64,000 bases of DNA from Pseudonocardia benzenivorans CB1190 (GCF_000196675.2 NC_015312.1:1-64000); one strand, 5' to 3'. Counted from the stretch's first letter, positions 1-14,561 are shown. Numbers and translations: made by a program. Notes: a model not told the origin generated them from the sequence alone.

Positions 1-120
1 TAACTCTGGGGATCGACTGCGGGGATCCACGGGTCCCGGAGTGCGACATCCGGCGACGACCGTCGCGCCCATGCATGGAGAGGCCGGCACGGGCAGGAAC
101 TGCAGAGGGGGCGGGGACCG
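1..120 (+). promoter_or_regulatory. dnaA upstream leader
   Basis: This non-coding stretch precedes dnaA. It holds GGGGATC/GGATCCACG words that loosely resemble degenerate DnaA boxes, which would suit autoregulation, and a purine-rich ribosome-binding site (AGAGGGGGCGGGG) just before the GTG start at 121. No promoter hexamers can be assigned with confidence. Confidence 0.4.
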
Positions 121-1788
121 GTGACCGACCAACCAGGGGATCTGGGAGCGGTCTGGAACCGGGTCATCGGCGATCTCTCGGGGTCCTCCGGCGACGGGGA
201 CACGCCGCCGCTCTCCGCTCAGCAGCGGGCGTTCCTCCGGCTGACGCGACCGCTCGGGCTCCTCGACGGCACCGCGCTGCTCGCCGCGCCGAGCGAGTTC
301 GCGAAGGACGCGATCGAGCGAATCCTCCGCAAGCCGATCAGCGACGCCCTCGGTCGCCATCTCGGCGTCCAGGTCAACCTCGCCGTCGTCGTCGACGCGT
401 CCGCCGCGTCCGGGGGCACCGAGGTTCCCGACCCGCCCGATCCCCGCGCCGCTGCGCGGGTCGCTCCCGCCGAGCGGTCCGCCGGCCCGTCGGGCCTCGC
501 CGCGTCGGTCGACGTGGTCGGCGATGCGGAGCCGCTGTCCGCCAACGGCTCACACTCGGATCTCGGATCGCTGGGCGAGGCCGCGCCGATCGACGACAGT
601 GCCGGCCGGTTCCGGTCCGGACCCGCTGCCGCCCAGGCGGATCTCCTTCCGCCGCCGGCCTCCGGGATTCCGGGGCCCGACTCGCGCCCCGGCCAGGACG
701 GCTGGCCCACCTATTCCGCGCCGGCGCCGGATGCCCCGCCTGCCGCGCGCTCGCGCTCGATGCTCAACGAGAAGTACACCTTCGACACCTTCGTCATCGG
801 GGCGTCGAACAGGTTCAGCCACGCCGCGGCGGTCGCCGTGGCGGAGGCACCCGCCCGCGCCTACAACCCCTTGTTCATCTGGGGCGAGTCCGGACTGGGC
901 AAGACGCACCTGCTGCATGCCGTCGGGCACTACGCACAGCGGCTCTTCCCGGGCATGCGGGTGCGCTACGTCAGCACCGAGGAGTTCACCAACGACTTCA
1001 TCAACAGCCTGCGCGACGACCGGAAGGTGGCGTTCCAACGTCGCTACCGCGACGTCGACGTGCTGCTGGTGGACGACGTGCAGTTCTTGGAGGGCAAGGA
1101 AGGCACCCAGGAGGAGTTCTTCCACACCTTCAACACCCTCCACAACTCCAACAAGCAGATCGTCGTCTCCTCCGACCGGCCGCCGAAGCGCCTCGAGACC
1201 CTCGAGGACCGCATGCGCACCCGGTTCGAGTGGGGCCTGATTACCGACATCCAGCCGCCGGAGCTGGAGACGCGCATCGCCATTCTGCGCAAGAAGGCCG
1301 CGCAGGACCGCCTCGCCGTCCCCGGCGACGTCCTCGAGTTCATCGCGGCCCGCATCGAGCGCAACATCCGCGAGCTCGAGGGCGCGCTGATCCGGGTGAC
1401 GGCGTTCGCGTCGCTCAACCGGCAGCCCGTCGACACCCAGCTCGCCGAGATCGTGTTGCGCGACCTCATCCCCGACTCCGCGGCGTCGGAGATCACCGCG
1501 CCGACGATCATGGCCGTCACGGCCGAGTTCTTCGACGTGACGATGGACGAGCTGTGCGGTCCCGGGAAGACCAAGGCGCTCGCGCAGGCCCGGCAGATCG
1601 CGATGTACCTGTGTCGCGAGCTGACCGATCTGTCCTTGCCGCGCATCGGCCAGACCTTCGGCGGCCGCGACCACACGACCGTCATGCACGCGGACAAGAA
1701 GATCCGCAACGAGATCTCGCTGCGGCGCAAGACGTTCGAACAGGTTCAGGAGCTCACCGCCCGTATCAAGCAGCGCGCCCGGCACTGA
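121..1788 (+). CDS. dnaA: Chromosomal replication initiator protein DnaA
   Basis: DnaA binds DnaA boxes at oriC, forms an ATP-dependent filament and melts the origin. The 555-residue product has an N-terminal helicase/DnaB-interaction domain, a long Pro/Ala/Asp-rich linker (about residues 90-215), and the AAA+ core. Walker [10 protein letters not shown] has its lysine at about residue 261, and Walker [10 protein letters not shown] has its acidic pair at about 318-319. The C-terminal DNA-binding helix carries the signature [11 protein letters not shown] at about 514-524. The GTG start is chosen because a purine-rich ribosome-binding site lies just upstream and the protein begins with a typical N-terminus. 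It is followed by the box-bearing spacer and dnaN, the usual actinobacterial origin order. Length and all motifs are normal. Confidence 0.98.
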   Translation: MTDQPGDLGAVWNRVIGDLSGSSGDGDTPPLSAQQRAFLRLTRPLGLLDGTALLAAPSEFAKDAIERILRKPISDALGRHLGVQVNLAVVVDASAASGGTEVPDPPDPRAAARVAPAERSAGPSGLAASVDVVGDAEPLSANGSHSDLGSLGEAAPIDDSAGRFRSGPAAAQADLLPPPASGIPGPDSRPGQDGWPTYSAPAPDAPPAARSRSMLNEKYTFDTFVIGASNRFSHAAAVAVAEAPARAYNPLFIWGESGLGKTHLLHAVGHYAQRLFPGMRVRYVSTEEFTNDFINSLRDDRKVAFQRRYRDVDVLLVDDVQFLEGKEGTQEEFFHTFNTLHNSNKQIVVSSDRPPKRLETLEDRMRTRFEWGLITDIQPPELETRIAILRKKAAQDRLAVPGDVLEFIAARIERNIRELEGALIRVTAFASLNRQPVDTQLAEIVLRDLIPDSAASEITAPTIMAVTAEFFDVTMDELCGPGKTKALAQARQIAMYLCRELTDLSLPRIGQTFGGRDHTTVMHADKKIRNEISLRRKTFEQVQELTARIKQRARH

Positions 1789-2770
1789 CCGCGTCCGGAG
1801 CACGGAGCTCCGTCGAGGAGCCGTGTGCCGCACCGGGATGCGCCCCGGACTCGCGCGGCGCACCTCTTCTCCTGGCGCGCCGCCGTCACGAGACGCGTCC
1901 TCCATGACGGCGGACGCACGAGCGCGCGCGGGGCGAGCCGGCGCGTGGACCGTGGGGACGTGGACCGTGGGGACGCCGCCCAGGGGCCGACCGGGTGCAC
2001 GTCACACCTTCCGGTGGTACCGACCGCCGATGCGTGTCGCTCGCCGATGAACCGTTCGGCGTCAGCTAGGCCACGTTCGGCGCAGGCGAAGATCGCGCAG
2101 GGGTGGCGGCCGCATCCTCCGCCGTCACGCTCCGTTGACAGTGGTGTGCCGCGCGGGACAAGAGTGGGTTTCGCGCCACCGCCCGCCCCCGCCGCGACCG
2201 CGCCGACCGGTCGCGCTGCGTCGGCGCATGGCCTGCTTTTCACCCACATCTGGGGACAACTCTGTGGATTGACGCCCGGGGGGCGGTGGATCGTTGCCGT
2301 CGGATCCGTGGACAACCCGCTCGCGGGGCGGGGACGGATCCGGGACAGCGGGGGCGGATCCGGGGTTGTCCACGGCCGGCCGGATCCGTTCACCGGCCGT
2401 CCCCGGACGCCGTCCCCACGACGCCGCGCCGTCGGACCTGCGACGACGCGCTCCATCCACACCATCCACAGGCCCTACTCCTACTGCTGGATCTCTCTTC
2501 TTCGAAGAACACGAAGAGAAGAGGTGGGTGGACAACCGCGACGCGGTCGCCTCCACGGAGCGCCACCGGGGGACGCACGGCCCGGCGTGACACCCGGGCC
2601 GATGAGGCTCTACGGTGGTCCGACCGTCCTGGTCGTCCCCGGCTCTCGTCCGCGCTTCGGTTCTGCTCCGACCGCGAACAGCTCGGAAGGTCCGGTCGGT
2701 GCCTGCACGTCCCCGGGTGCCCCGCCATCCGGTCGCAGTCTCGTGACCGTCGGTGAAAGGTCCTCACGTC
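1789..2770. other. oriC: Probable oriC (dnaA-dnaN intergenic region)
   Basis: This 982-base spacer has no convincing gene. DnaA-box-like 9-mers close to the actinobacterial TTGTCCACA consensus occur in both orientations: TGGGGACAA at 2251-2259, CTGTGGAT at 2262-2269, CGTGGACAA at 2307-2315, TTGTCCACG at 2366-2374, ATCCACACC at 2455-2463, CATCCACAG at 2463-2471 and GGTGGACAA at 2527-2535. A less GC-rich stretch with imperfect inverted CTTCTTCG/CGAAGAG words lies at about 2493-2522 and could be an unwinding region. The dnaN promoter should lie near the right edge. The position between dnaA and dnaN matches known actinobacterial origins. Confidence 0.85.
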
Positions 2771-3901
2771 ATGAAGTTCCGGGTCGAACGCGACGTCCTG
2801 GCCGATGCCGCGGCCTGGGTGGCCCGCAGCCTGCCTGCGCGGCCGCCGGTCCCGGTCCTGGGCGGCGTCCTGATCGAGGGTGGCGGCGACCCCGGCGCGG
2901 AGACGCTCACGGTGTCGGGCTTCGACTACGAGACGTCGGCCCGGGTCGAGCTCGACGCGACGGTCGGCGACCCGGGCCAGGTGCTCGTCTCCGGCCGCCT
3001 GCTCGCCGACATCACCCGCGCGCTGCCGTCGAAGCCGGTCGACCTGGTGGTGGACGGGTCCCGCGCGACGATCAACTGCGGCAACAGCCGGTTCAGCCTC
3101 CCGACCATGCCGGTCGAGGACTACCCGCAGCTGCCGGCGATGCCGCAGCGGGCGGGCTCGGTCGCGGCCGATGTGTTGGCCTCGGCCGTCGCGCAGGTCG
3201 CCGTCGCGGCCGGCCGCGACGACACGCTGCCGATGCTCACCGGCGTGCGACTGGAGATCGAGGGCTCGCGGCTCACGCTCGCGGCGACCGACCGCTTCCG
3301 GCTCGCCGTCCGCGAACTCGACTGGGAGCCGGAGGACCCCTCGGCGTCGACCGCCGTGCTGATCCCGGCCCGGACGCTCGCCGACGTCGCCAAGGCGCTC
3401 TCCGGCTCCGGCACCGTGGAGATCGCGCTGTCGGCCGGGGACGGCATGCTCGGGATGACCGGCAGCGGCCGGCGGGCGACCACCCGGCTGCTCGACGCGG
3501 AGTTCCCGCGCTTCCGCCAGCTGATCCCGGCCGAGAGCACCACGAACGCCGAGATCGAGGTGGCCACGCTCGTCGAGGCGATCAAGCGCGTCGCGCTGGT
3601 GGCCGACCGGGTCGCCCAGATCCGGCTCGAGTTCGGCGAGGACGGCCTGCGGCTGGCGGCGGGCGGCGACGACGTCGGAAGCGCCGAGGAGGAGATTCCC
3701 TGTGCGCTGCAAGGGGAGCCGCTGACCATCGCGTTCAACCCGTCCTACCTGCTCGACGCGCTCGGCGCGCTGCACACCGAGCGCGTGCAGCTCTCCTTCA
3801 CCACGCCGAACCGGCCGGCGCTGGCGCGTCCCGTCGTGGCGGACGACGCCGCGAACCCCGGGTACCTGCACCTGCTTATGCCGGTGCGGCTGCCCGGCTG
3901 A
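2771..3901 (+). CDS. dnaN: DNA polymerase III beta subunit (sliding clamp)
   Basis: The beta clamp encircles DNA and tethers polymerase III and other replication and repair proteins. The 376-residue product starts [16 protein letters not shown] and shows the three-fold clamp architecture, including [15 protein letters not shown] near residue 100 and the family-typical carboxyl end [15 protein letters not shown] 2771 is preferred over the in-frame GTG at 2753 because GAAAGG at about 2755-2760 is spaced correctly and the protein then begins like other clamps. It lies between oriC and recF as in other actinomycetes, with no gnd gene between it and recF. Confidence 0.97.
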   Translation: MKFRVERDVLADAAAWVARSLPARPPVPVLGGVLIEGGGDPGAETLTVSGFDYETSARVELDATVGDPGQVLVSGRLLADITRALPSKPVDLVVDGSRATINCGNSRFSLPTMPVEDYPQLPAMPQRAGSVAADVLASAVAQVAVAAGRDDTLPMLTGVRLEIEGSRLTLAATDRFRLAVRELDWEPEDPSASTAVLIPARTLADVAKALSGSGTVEIALSAGDGMLGMTGSGRRATTRLLDAEFPRFRQLIPAESTTNAEIEVATLVEAIKRVALVADRVAQIRLEFGEDGLRLAAGGDDVGSAEEEIPCALQGEPLTIAFNPSYLLDALGALHTERVQLSFTTPNRPALARPVVADDAANPGYLHLLMPVRLPG

Positions 3902-4025
3902 GGCCGGCGCCGACCGCCGACGGCGCCGGGGGACGTCCTGCGCGACGGCGGCGCCGCGGCACCGTCGTACCCCGCAGCTAGCCTGAAGAGGTTCCGCCGC
4001 AGCGATCGACAGGAGTCCGGCCGCC

Positions 4026-5168
4026 GTGCACCTGCGCCGTCTCGCGGTCACCGACTTCCGTTCCTGGGAGCAGGCCGACCTCGACCTCGACCCGGGCGTG
4101 ACGGTCCTCGTCGGCTCGAACGGCGAGGGGAAGACGAACCTCGTCGAGGCGGTCGGCTACATCGCGACGCTGGGCTCGCACCGCGTCGCCACCGACGCCC
4201 CGCTGATCCGGCGCGGGGCGTCCCGGGCGGTGGTGCGCGGCGTCGTCGTCAACCAGCGGCGCGAGCTGGCCGTCGAGCTGGAGATCACGGCGGGCAAGGC
4301 GAACCGAGCGCGGGTCAACCGCTCGCCGGTGCCGCGCACGCGCGACGTGCTGGGCATCCTGCGCACCGTCCTGTTCGCCCCCGAGGACCTCGCACTGGTG
4401 CGGGGTGACCCGGGGGAGCGCCGCCGGTTCCTCGACGACCTGCTCGTCGCCCGCTATCCGCGCTACGCCGGCGTGCGGGCCGACTACGAGCGGGTCCTGC
4501 GGCAGCGCTCGGCGCTGCTGAAGACTGCCCGCGCGGGCGGCGATCTGCGCACGCTCGACGTCTGGGACGGGCACCTGGCGCGGCACGGCTCGGAGCTGCT
4601 CGCGGGCCGGCTGGACCTCGTCGCGGGGCTCGCCCCGCCGGCCACGGCTGCGTTCGCCGACGTCGCGCCGAGCTCGGATCCCGCTGCGCTGCAGTACCGC
4701 TCGAGCCTCGAGGGCGAGCTGCCGGCCGACGCCGCGGCGCTCGAGGAGCTGCTGCTCGAGGCGCTCGGTCGCGTCCGCAGACAGGAGGTCGACCGGGGGG
4801 TGTGCCTGGTCGGCCCGCATCGCGACGACCTGGAGATCCGACTCGGCGACGGTCCGGCCAAGGGATATGCCAGCCACGGCGAGTCGTGGGCGCTGGCGCT
4901 CGCGCTGCGGCTCGGGTCCTACCGGCTGCTGCAGGCCGACGACGTCGAGCCCGTCCTGATCCTCGACGACGTGTTCGCCGAGCTCGACACGCGGCGCCGG
5001 CGTGCGCTCGCCGCCGTTGCGCTGCAGGCGGAACAGGTGCTGGTCACCGCGGCGGTCGCCGAGGACGTCCCGGCGGAGCTCGGGGGCGCGCGCATCACGG
5101 TGAGCGGTGGTACAGCGGTGCGCACGGCAGGCTCGCCCGCGGTCGATCATCCGGTGACGGCGACATGA
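4026..5168 (+). CDS. recF: DNA replication and repair protein RecF
   Basis: RecF is an SMC-like ATPase that helps load RecA at gapped DNA. The 380-residue product starts [16 protein letters not shown]. It has Walker [10 protein letters not shown] at about residues 34-42, the signature region around [19 protein letters not shown], and Walker [13 protein letters not shown] near residue 320. The GTG start at 4026 has AGGAG at about 4011-4015. It follows dnaN after a 124-base gap. A cluster of DnaA boxes lies within 80 bases after its stop. Confidence 0.97.
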   Translation: MHLRRLAVTDFRSWEQADLDLDPGVTVLVGSNGEGKTNLVEAVGYIATLGSHRVATDAPLIRRGASRAVVRGVVVNQRRELAVELEITAGKANRARVNRSPVPRTRDVLGILRTVLFAPEDLALVRGDPGERRRFLDDLLVARYPRYAGVRADYERVLRQRSALLKTARAGGDLRTLDVWDGHLARHGSELLAGRLDLVAGLAPPATAAFADVAPSSDPAALQYRSSLEGELPADAAALEELLLEALGRVRRQEVDRGVCLVGPHRDDLEIRLGDGPAKGYASHGESWALALALRLGSYRLLQADDVEPVLILDDVFAELDTRRRRALAAVALQAEQVLVTAAVAEDVPAELGGARITVSGGTAVRTAGSPAVDHPVTAT

Positions 5169-5216
5169 CCTGCGCGGGAACAGTCGACGCCGGAGGACAC
5201 CGCCGATCACCGGACC

Positions 5217-5246
5217 TGTGGACAACGCTGTGGATACTGTGGATAA
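5217..5246. promoter_or_regulatory. DnaA-box cluster downstream of recF
   Basis: Three 9-mers in one orientation sit at 10-12-base spacing: TGTGGACAA (5217-5225), TGTGGATAC (5229-5237) and TGTGGATAA (5238-5246). The first and last are exact reverse complements of the strong boxes TTGTCCACA and TTATCCACA. This is denser and closer to consensus than any cluster in the dnaA-dnaN gap. It could titrate DnaA, control the dciA-like gene 65 bases downstream, or form part of an extended origin. Confidence 0.65.
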
Positions 5247-5310
5247 CTCGCGGAGATCTGGTGACAGTCGTCGGATTCGGCCGTCTGTCGATGCGAAGGG
5301 ACCGCCGATC

Positions 5311-5907
5311 GTGAGTGACGACGGCCACTCTGTCCCCAGCCCTGGGGATGACGGCGACGGTGCCGCTCGTCGCGACGCAGGCGCCGAGGACGGTCTGCGC
5401 GGCCCGGATCTCGCCCGCGAGGCGCTGCGCGCCGCGCGCGAGGCCTCGGCTCAGCGCGCGGCCGAGCGCGCCGGCAAGGACGACCCGCGGCGGCGCCGGG
5501 GCGCGGGCCGGCGCGGCAGCCGGCGTCGCTGGTCCGGCCCCGGACCCGACGAGCGCGACCCGCAGCCGTTCGGCCGGCTCGTCGCACGGGTCTCGATGGA
5601 CCGCGGCTGGTCGCCGCGGCTGACCGACGCGACGGTCCTCGGACGCTGGCCGCAGCTCGTCGGGCCCGACATCGCCGACCACTGCACGCCGGTGTCGTTG
5701 CGCGACGGCGAGCTCACGTTGCAGGCCGAGTCGACCGCCTGGGCCACCCAGCTGCGGACGCTGCAGCGCCAGTTGCTCGCCCGGCTCGCCGTGGCGGTCG
5801 GCAACGACGTCGTGCGCCGGATCCGCGTCGTCGGACCGTCGGGGCCGAGCTGGCGGCACGGCCCACGCCACGTTCGCGGCCGGGGTCCGCGCGACACGTA
5901 CGGCTGA
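5311..5907 (+). CDS. DciA-like DUF721 protein
   Basis: DUF721 proteins include DciA, the helicase-loading factor of bacteria that lack DnaC. The 198-residue product has a disordered, Arg/Ala-rich N-terminal half and a C-terminal DUF721 domain (about residues 95-185) with [30 protein letters not shown] and [22 protein letters not shown] 5311 is chosen because AAGGGA lies about 10 bases upstream. The in-frame GTG at 5218 would run the reading frame through the DnaA-box cluster and is unlikely. Its place between recF and gyrB is the standard actinobacterial one. Confidence 0.9.
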   Translation: MSDDGHSVPSPGDDGDGAARRDAGAEDGLRGPDLAREALRAAREASAQRAAERAGKDDPRRRRGAGRRGSRRRWSGPGPDERDPQPFGRLVARVSMDRGWSPRLTDATVLGRWPQLVGPDIADHCTPVSLRDGELTLQAESTAWATQLRTLQRQLLARLAVAVGNDVVRRIRVVGPSGPSWRHGPRHVRGRGPRDTYG

Positions 5908-8239
<2,332 letters not shown>

Positions 8240-8282
8240 TCCACACATCCGTTCCAGACGCACGTATGGATAAGAGGACCTC

Positions 8283-10802
<2,520 letters not shown>

Positions 10803-10860
10803 TCCCCCCGGGGACCTGCGCGCCGAGCACTCAGCCGAGCACCGAGGAGAGCGTCACCTC

Positions 10861-11964
10861 GTGAGCGAGAACAGCAAGCAGGCCGACGACAGCGGTCGGG
10901 TCGCCACCGGCGGGACGCCCGCCGGGGCCCCGGGGACCAACGGCGACGGAGCCGCACCGGGCCCGGCCGACCCGAACGGGCTCCCCGCCTCCAACGGGGC
11001 CGCCGCTGAGAGCGGTGGCCCCGCGGCGAGCGGTGACCCCGGCGAGAAGGGGAGTCCGGGCGGGAACGGGAGTCCTGCCGACGCGACGCCGTCGGCGGTC
11101 CCGGGCGACGCGGCGGCCGCGACCGTCCCCGCCACGGGGCCGGTGGCCGGCGGTGCTGCCAACGGAACCCCGCCTGCCGCCGGAGCCGTGAACGGTGCGG
11201 TCGCCGGTGCCGACGCCCCGCCGGAGACGGTCGCGGTCGACAAGCCGTCCCCCCGGCCGTCGCCCACCCCGGTCGGCGGCTCCGCATCGGCAGGCAACGG
11301 GGCCGCGCGGCCTGCGGAGGCGGCGGCGCGGCCGGTCCCGACGCCCCGGCCCGCCGGGGAGACCCGCCCCGCCGGCGAACCGGTGCCCGCACCCGGGCCG
11401 CTCGCCGAGACCCCGCCGCCCTGGCAGCGGATGCCGGGGGCGGAGCCGCCCGTCGCGCGCACCACCGCCGCGCAGGACCGGCCGGTGGGCGGTCTGTTCG
11501 ACGGCCCGACGACCTACCTCGACCCGGCCGGTGACGACCGCACCGCCGACGGCGCACCCCAGACCGGGGCCGCTGCCGCCGTCACCGCTCGGCCCCGGCG
11601 CCCGCGCCAGGCCGCGCTGCAGCTCAAGCGGCTCGATCCCTGGTCGGTGCTCAAGCTGGCGCTCGTACTCGCCGTGGTCATCTTCTTCATCTGGATGGTC
11701 GCGATCGGCGTGCTCTACGGCGTCCTCGACGGCATGGGCGTCTGGGACCGGCTCAACGGGACCTACAACGACCTCGTGTCCGGCGAGTCCGCGTCCGGTG
11801 GCAGCGCCCTCATCAGTGCCGGCCGGGTGTTCGGGCTGGCCGCTGTCGTCGGGGCGATCAACAGCCTGCTGTTCGCCGTCGCGATGACGATCGGGGCCTT
11901 CGTCTACAACGTGTCCGCCGACCTCGTCGGCGGCGTCGAGGTCACGCTCTCGGAGCGCGACTGA
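10861..11964 (+). CDS. DUF3566 domain membrane protein
   Basis: This gene regularly follows gyrA in actinobacteria; its function is unknown. The 367-residue product has about 230 residues of low-complexity Pro/Ala/Gly sequence followed by a C-terminal DUF3566 domain (about residues 248-367). That domain has two membrane segments, around LALVLAVVIFFIWMVAIG (residues 265-290) and around GLAAVVGAINSLLFAVAM (325-350). The GTG start follows GAGGAGAG by a few bases. The N-terminal tail is probably disordered and cytoplasmic. Family assignment rests on gene order and the membrane domain. Confidence 0.88.
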   Translation: MSENSKQADDSGRVATGGTPAGAPGTNGDGAAPGPADPNGLPASNGAAAESGGPAASGDPGEKGSPGGNGSPADATPSAVPGDAAAATVPATGPVAGGAANGTPPAAGAVNGAVAGADAPPETVAVDKPSPRPSPTPVGGSASAGNGAARPAEAAARPVPTPRPAGETRPAGEPVPAPGPLAETPPPWQRMPGAEPPVARTTAAQDRPVGGLFDGPTTYLDPAGDDRTADGAPQTGAAAAVTARPRRPRQAALQLKRLDPWSVLKLALVLAVVIFFIWMVAIGVLYGVLDGMGVWDRLNGTYNDLVSGESASGGSALISAGRVFGLAAVVGAINSLLFAVAMTIGAFVYNVSADLVGGVEVTLSERD

Positions 11965-12061
11965 CCTGCGACGACGTCCGTCGCACCGGGCCGGCAAGGG
12001 TGAGGCCGGGCCGGTGCGAGGGTGGTGGTGGGGCTGATGTAGGGTCGTGTCACCGCCGCAG

Positions 12062-12135
12062 GGGCCTATAGCTCAGTTGGTTAGAGCGCGTCGCTGATAA
12101 CGACGAGGTCGCTGGTTCAAATCCAGCTAGGCCCA
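12062..12135 (+). tRNA. tRNA-Ile (GAT anticodon)
   Basis: The acceptor strand GGGCCTA (12062-12068) pairs with TAGGCCC (12128-12134) and discriminator A follows. The anticodon stem CGTCG/CGACG encloses loop CTGATAA with GAT at 12096-12098. The T arm has GGTTCAAAT. CCA is not encoded. It lies downstream of the gyrase genes, as in other actinobacteria. Confidence 0.97.
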
Positions 12136-12182
12136 CTCCCACGGTTCCTGGTCACACATCTCCTGTCGAGGACGTGATCTCG

Positions 12183-12293
12183 TTGAAGAAGCTCATCGCA
12201 CTTGTTGTCGTCGCCGGCGCGGCGCTGCTGGTCGTCACCAAGCTGCGCGGCCGCAACGAGGACGACCTCTGGCATGAGGCCACCACGAACTGA
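12183..12293 (+). CDS. DLW-39 family small protein
   Basis: This 36-residue product runs MKKLIALVVVAGAALLVV then TKLRGRNEDDLWHEATTN. A single hydrophobic segment covers residues 4-18, and the conserved DLW lies at residues 28-30, where the family name comes from. It begins with TTG at 12183, preceded by GAGGA at about 12168. The family is found next to tRNA-Ile/Ala after gyrA in actinobacteria; its role is unknown. Probably a single-pass membrane peptide. Confidence 0.85.
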   Translation: MKKLIALVVVAGAALLVVTKLRGRNEDDLWHEATTN

Positions 12294-12334
12294 CCGGCCT
12301 GCTCGGAGCGGGGTACCGTCGTCCCTGCCCGTCC

Positions 12335-12410
12335 GGGGACGTAGCTCAATTGGCAGAGCACCGCCTTTGCAAGGCGGGGGTTAGGGGTTCGATTCCCCTC
12401 GTCTCCACCA
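12335..12410 (+). tRNA. tRNA-Ala (TGC anticodon), probable integration site
   Basis: The acceptor GGGGACG (12335-12341) pairs with CGTCTCC (12400-12406), and ACCA is encoded at 12407-12410. The anticodon stem CCGCC/GGCGG holds TGC at 12368-12370. The T arm is AGGGGTTCGATTCCCCT. An integrase gene starts 81 bases downstream, so the 3' half of this tRNA is the likely attB/attL. No second copy of its 3' end was recognised in the rest of the window. Confidence 0.96.
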
Positions 12411-12491
12411 AGCTGACCAGCATGTTTGCCGGTCCAAGCCGACGCTGCCCAGCGTGATGGCAATGACAGTGGCAATGGCTACCGTCACTGC

Positions 12492-13814
12492 GTGGCCAAG
12501 AACCCGCCGAAGCCCCGCACCGAGGGGATGATCCGGCGCCGCGGGAACTCGTTTCAGGCGATCCTCTACGCCGGCACGGACCCGGTGACCGGACGGCAGC
12601 TCTACCTGCGCGGTTCCAGCACCGACGAGGCCGAGGCTAAGAAGCTGCTGCGCAAGTTCAAGGCGCAGGTCGCTGAGCAGCGCCACGCCAAGACCCGCGC
12701 CTCGTTGCGGACGACGATTGAGTCCTGGCTCGAGACCCACGAGCTCGAGGAGTCGACCCGCGAGAACTACGTCGGCTACGCGGAGCGCCACATCTACCCG
12801 GTCCTCGGCGATGAGCCGATCGGCAAGGTCACCACGCACGTCCTGGAGCGGCTCTACGCCGAGTTCCGCCGCTGCGGCTCACGGTGCGACGGACGGCCGT
12901 ACGTCGCGCACAGGGTCGACGGGCCGCACGAGTGCCGCGAGGTCCGGCACAAGCGCCCTCCGGGCCGGCCGCCAGCCGCCGGCTATCCGCCCCACGACTG
13001 TGCCGAGAAGGGCTGCCTCGTCGTCGAGTGCCGGCCGCATCTTTGTGCGCCTCTCGCCGCAGCCACGATTCGCAAGATTCACTTTGTCATTCGCGGAGCG
13101 ATGACCGCGGCACAGCGCTGGGGATGGATCACCACCAACCCCGCCGAGCTCGCCAGAATCCCTCGCCTGCCTGCTCCGGACCCCAACCCGCCCACGACCG
13201 CCGAGGCGGCGGCTCTCGTCGCCGCTGCGTGGGAGGAAGACCCGAGCTGGGGCACGCTGGTCTGGCTCGTGATGGTCACCGGGATGCGGCGGGCGGAGCT
13301 CCTCGCCCTGCGTTGGTCGGATTTCGACCTCGCCGAGGGGCTGATCTACGTCCGGCGCAACCACGTCCGCGTGACTGGCAAGAACATCGAAAAGGACACC
13401 AAGACCCACCGAGCACGCCGCATCACGGTTGACCAGGCCACTGTCGAGCTGCTGAGTGAGCACCACCAGCGGTACTCAGAGCGGTGCGGTCAGCTCGGAT
13501 TGAAGCCGGTGCCCACGGCCTACCTCTTCTCGTACTCGCCGACGAACGACCGCCCGTGTAATCCGAGCGGAGTGACACACCGATACAGGCGGATGTGCGA
13601 GCGTCTCGACATCGACAGCCATCTGCACGCCCTCAGGCACTACTCGGCTACGGAACTCCTCGCCGCCGGTGTCGACCTGCGTACGGTGGCAGGCCGGCTC
13701 GGGCACGGGGGCGGTGGAGCCACCACCCTGCGGGTCTATGCCGCTTGGCTTGATGGAGCTGATCGGCGTGCCGCCGAGATCCTCGGGAGCCGGCTGTCGA
13801 TGCCGAACGCCTGA
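12492..13814 (+). CDS. int: Tyrosine integrase of the integrative element
   Basis: A 440-residue site-specific recombinase that would integrate and excise the element at tRNA-Ala. An N-terminal arm-binding segment (about residues 10-60) and a SAM-like core-binding domain precede the catalytic domain. Catalytic residues are Arg266 (TGMRRAEL), His379 and Arg382 (HALRHYSATELL), a His in RLGHGG, and Tyr416 (LRVYAAW). A Cys/His-rich insert at about 125-180 (CGSRCDG, CAEKGC, CRPHLC) resembles inserts in other actinobacterial integrases. The GTG start at 12492 begins MAKNPPKPRTEG; the upstream TTG at 12426 lacks a ribosome-binding site. Confidence 0.92.
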   Translation: MAKNPPKPRTEGMIRRRGNSFQAILYAGTDPVTGRQLYLRGSSTDEAEAKKLLRKFKAQVAEQRHAKTRASLRTTIESWLETHELEESTRENYVGYAERHIYPVLGDEPIGKVTTHVLERLYAEFRRCGSRCDGRPYVAHRVDGPHECREVRHKRPPGRPPAAGYPPHDCAEKGCLVVECRPHLCAPLAAATIRKIHFVIRGAMTAAQRWGWITTNPAELARIPRLPAPDPNPPTTAEAAALVAAAWEEDPSWGTLVWLVMVTGMRRAELLALRWSDFDLAEGLIYVRRNHVRVTGKNIEKDTKTHRARRITVDQATVELLSEHHQRYSERCGQLGLKPVPTAYLFSYSPTNDRPCNPSGVTHRYRRMCERLDIDSHLHALRHYSATELLAAGVDLRTVAGRLGHGGGGATTLRVYAAWLDGADRRAAEILGSRLSMPNA

Positions 13815-13929
13815 GCAGAGCCTTGGCGCGGCGCAGCTGGCTCCATCCCGGGCTGGGGCTGGACTCCGTTCTCCTCGATGGTGCGGGCGACGCGTCGAGG
13901 CGTCAGGGCTGATGCCACAGATCTTCGCC

Positions 13930-14139
13930 TCAGGGCCGGCAGCAGGGACGGACTGACCATCGGCACCAGACGTTGGCGCCGTCGACGGGCCACTGCTTGC
14001 ACCGGTTGCCGTGGTTGGCGGTGGCGGTGCACTTCTCGCGGGCGGTCACGGCGTGCCGGTGAGCGCGGCGAGGATGCCGTAGGTGGTGTCGCGGTTGAGG
14101 AGGGGTGGGCCCGCACCAGACATATGCAAAGTCTTGCAT
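13930..14139 (-). pseudogene. Remnant of an element-borne Cys/His small protein
   Basis: The leftward frame contains KCTATANHGNRCKQWPVDG followed by ANVWCRW. This resembles a short Cys/His ribbon found in small proteins of actinobacterial integrative elements and phages (pattern CTAxxxxxxxRCKxxxxxGxxxCxxHGG). The usual CxxHGG end is missing and the sequence diverges into Arg/Pro/Cys-rich text, suggesting a frameshift near the conserved core. The start lies in the palindromic operator at 14119-14144. Function is unknown. Confidence 0.35.
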
Positions 14140-14144
14140 ATGTC
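14119..14144. promoter_or_regulatory. Perfect 11-bp palindrome, operator site 1
   Basis: GACATATGCAA (14119-14129) and TTGCATATGTC (14134-14144) form a perfect inverted repeat around AGTC. The core ATGCAAAGTCTTGCAT recurs with two changes 88 bases downstream, which marks it as a protein-binding site rather than a terminator. No T-run follows. Confidence 0.65.
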
Positions 14145-14210
14145 AAGGGTGGTTGAGGTGGGTTCGCCTGGTTGGCGTGTGGTCGCGGAGCTCTCCAGCC
14201 CCACGCGACC

Positions 14211-14228
14211 TATGCGCAGTCTTGCATG
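14211..14228. promoter_or_regulatory. Operator site 2
   Basis: ATGCGCAGTCTTGCAT (14212-14227) matches the core of the palindrome at 14119-14144 at 14 of 16 positions. A weaker third match, TGCGCAGACTTGCCTGC, lies at 14385-14401. The three sites lie between the integrase and the first downstream gene. Confidence 0.5.
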
Positions 14229-14523
14229 GGACGTCGCTAGTCACCGAGTGCATCCGCGATGGGTATGCACGGTCACGAAGCTAGGTTGCGCCTTACTGTG
14301 GATGCGGTCGCTCATCTCACAATGAACGTCACAGATGTAGTTCGTTCAAGATCGCGTGTGAATGAACCCACAGGGTCGCTGACCTGCGCAGACTTGCCTG
14401 CACCGTGAGGTATGTCGCATTACGGTGACAGTTGTCACTCAGGCTCGAATGGAGCTTGTCGGTCACCATTCCGTAACCTCTGCCCCAGCTTCTCGCATGT
14501 CCGGCGCTTCGGCGCCCTCTCGG

Positions 14524-14550
14524 CTCCCGTGGACCACGTGGCCACGGGAG
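14524..14550. promoter_or_regulatory. Nested inverted repeat before the ribosome-binding site of a small gene
   Basis: CTCCCGTGG (14524-14532) pairs with CCACGGGAG (14542-14550), and the loop itself contains the palindrome CCACGTGG. The ribosome-binding site AAGGGAGG begins at the next base. It could be an operator or a translational hairpin. Confidence 0.4.
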
Positions 14551-14561
14551 AAGGGAGGCAC

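Larger units (their letters stand above)
13815..14561. other. Control region between integrase and the first cargo gene
   Basis: This 747-base stretch holds a decayed leftward zinc-ribbon gene (13930-14139), the palindromic operator repeats near 14.13 and 14.22 kb, and an inverted repeat just before the small gene at 14562. Apart from these, no ORF has convincing codon usage. It is visibly less GC-rich than its surroundings (for example 14200-14480), as expected of a regulatory region. Confidence 0.5.

Noticed and set aside
75..1907. Long overlapping ORF over dnaA in another frame
   Set aside because: Arg/Pro/Gly-rich shadow of dnaA; no homology.
1825..3981. 718-codon ORF through oriC and dnaN
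   Set aside because: Shadow frame; dnaN is clear in the correct frame and the upstream part is oriC.
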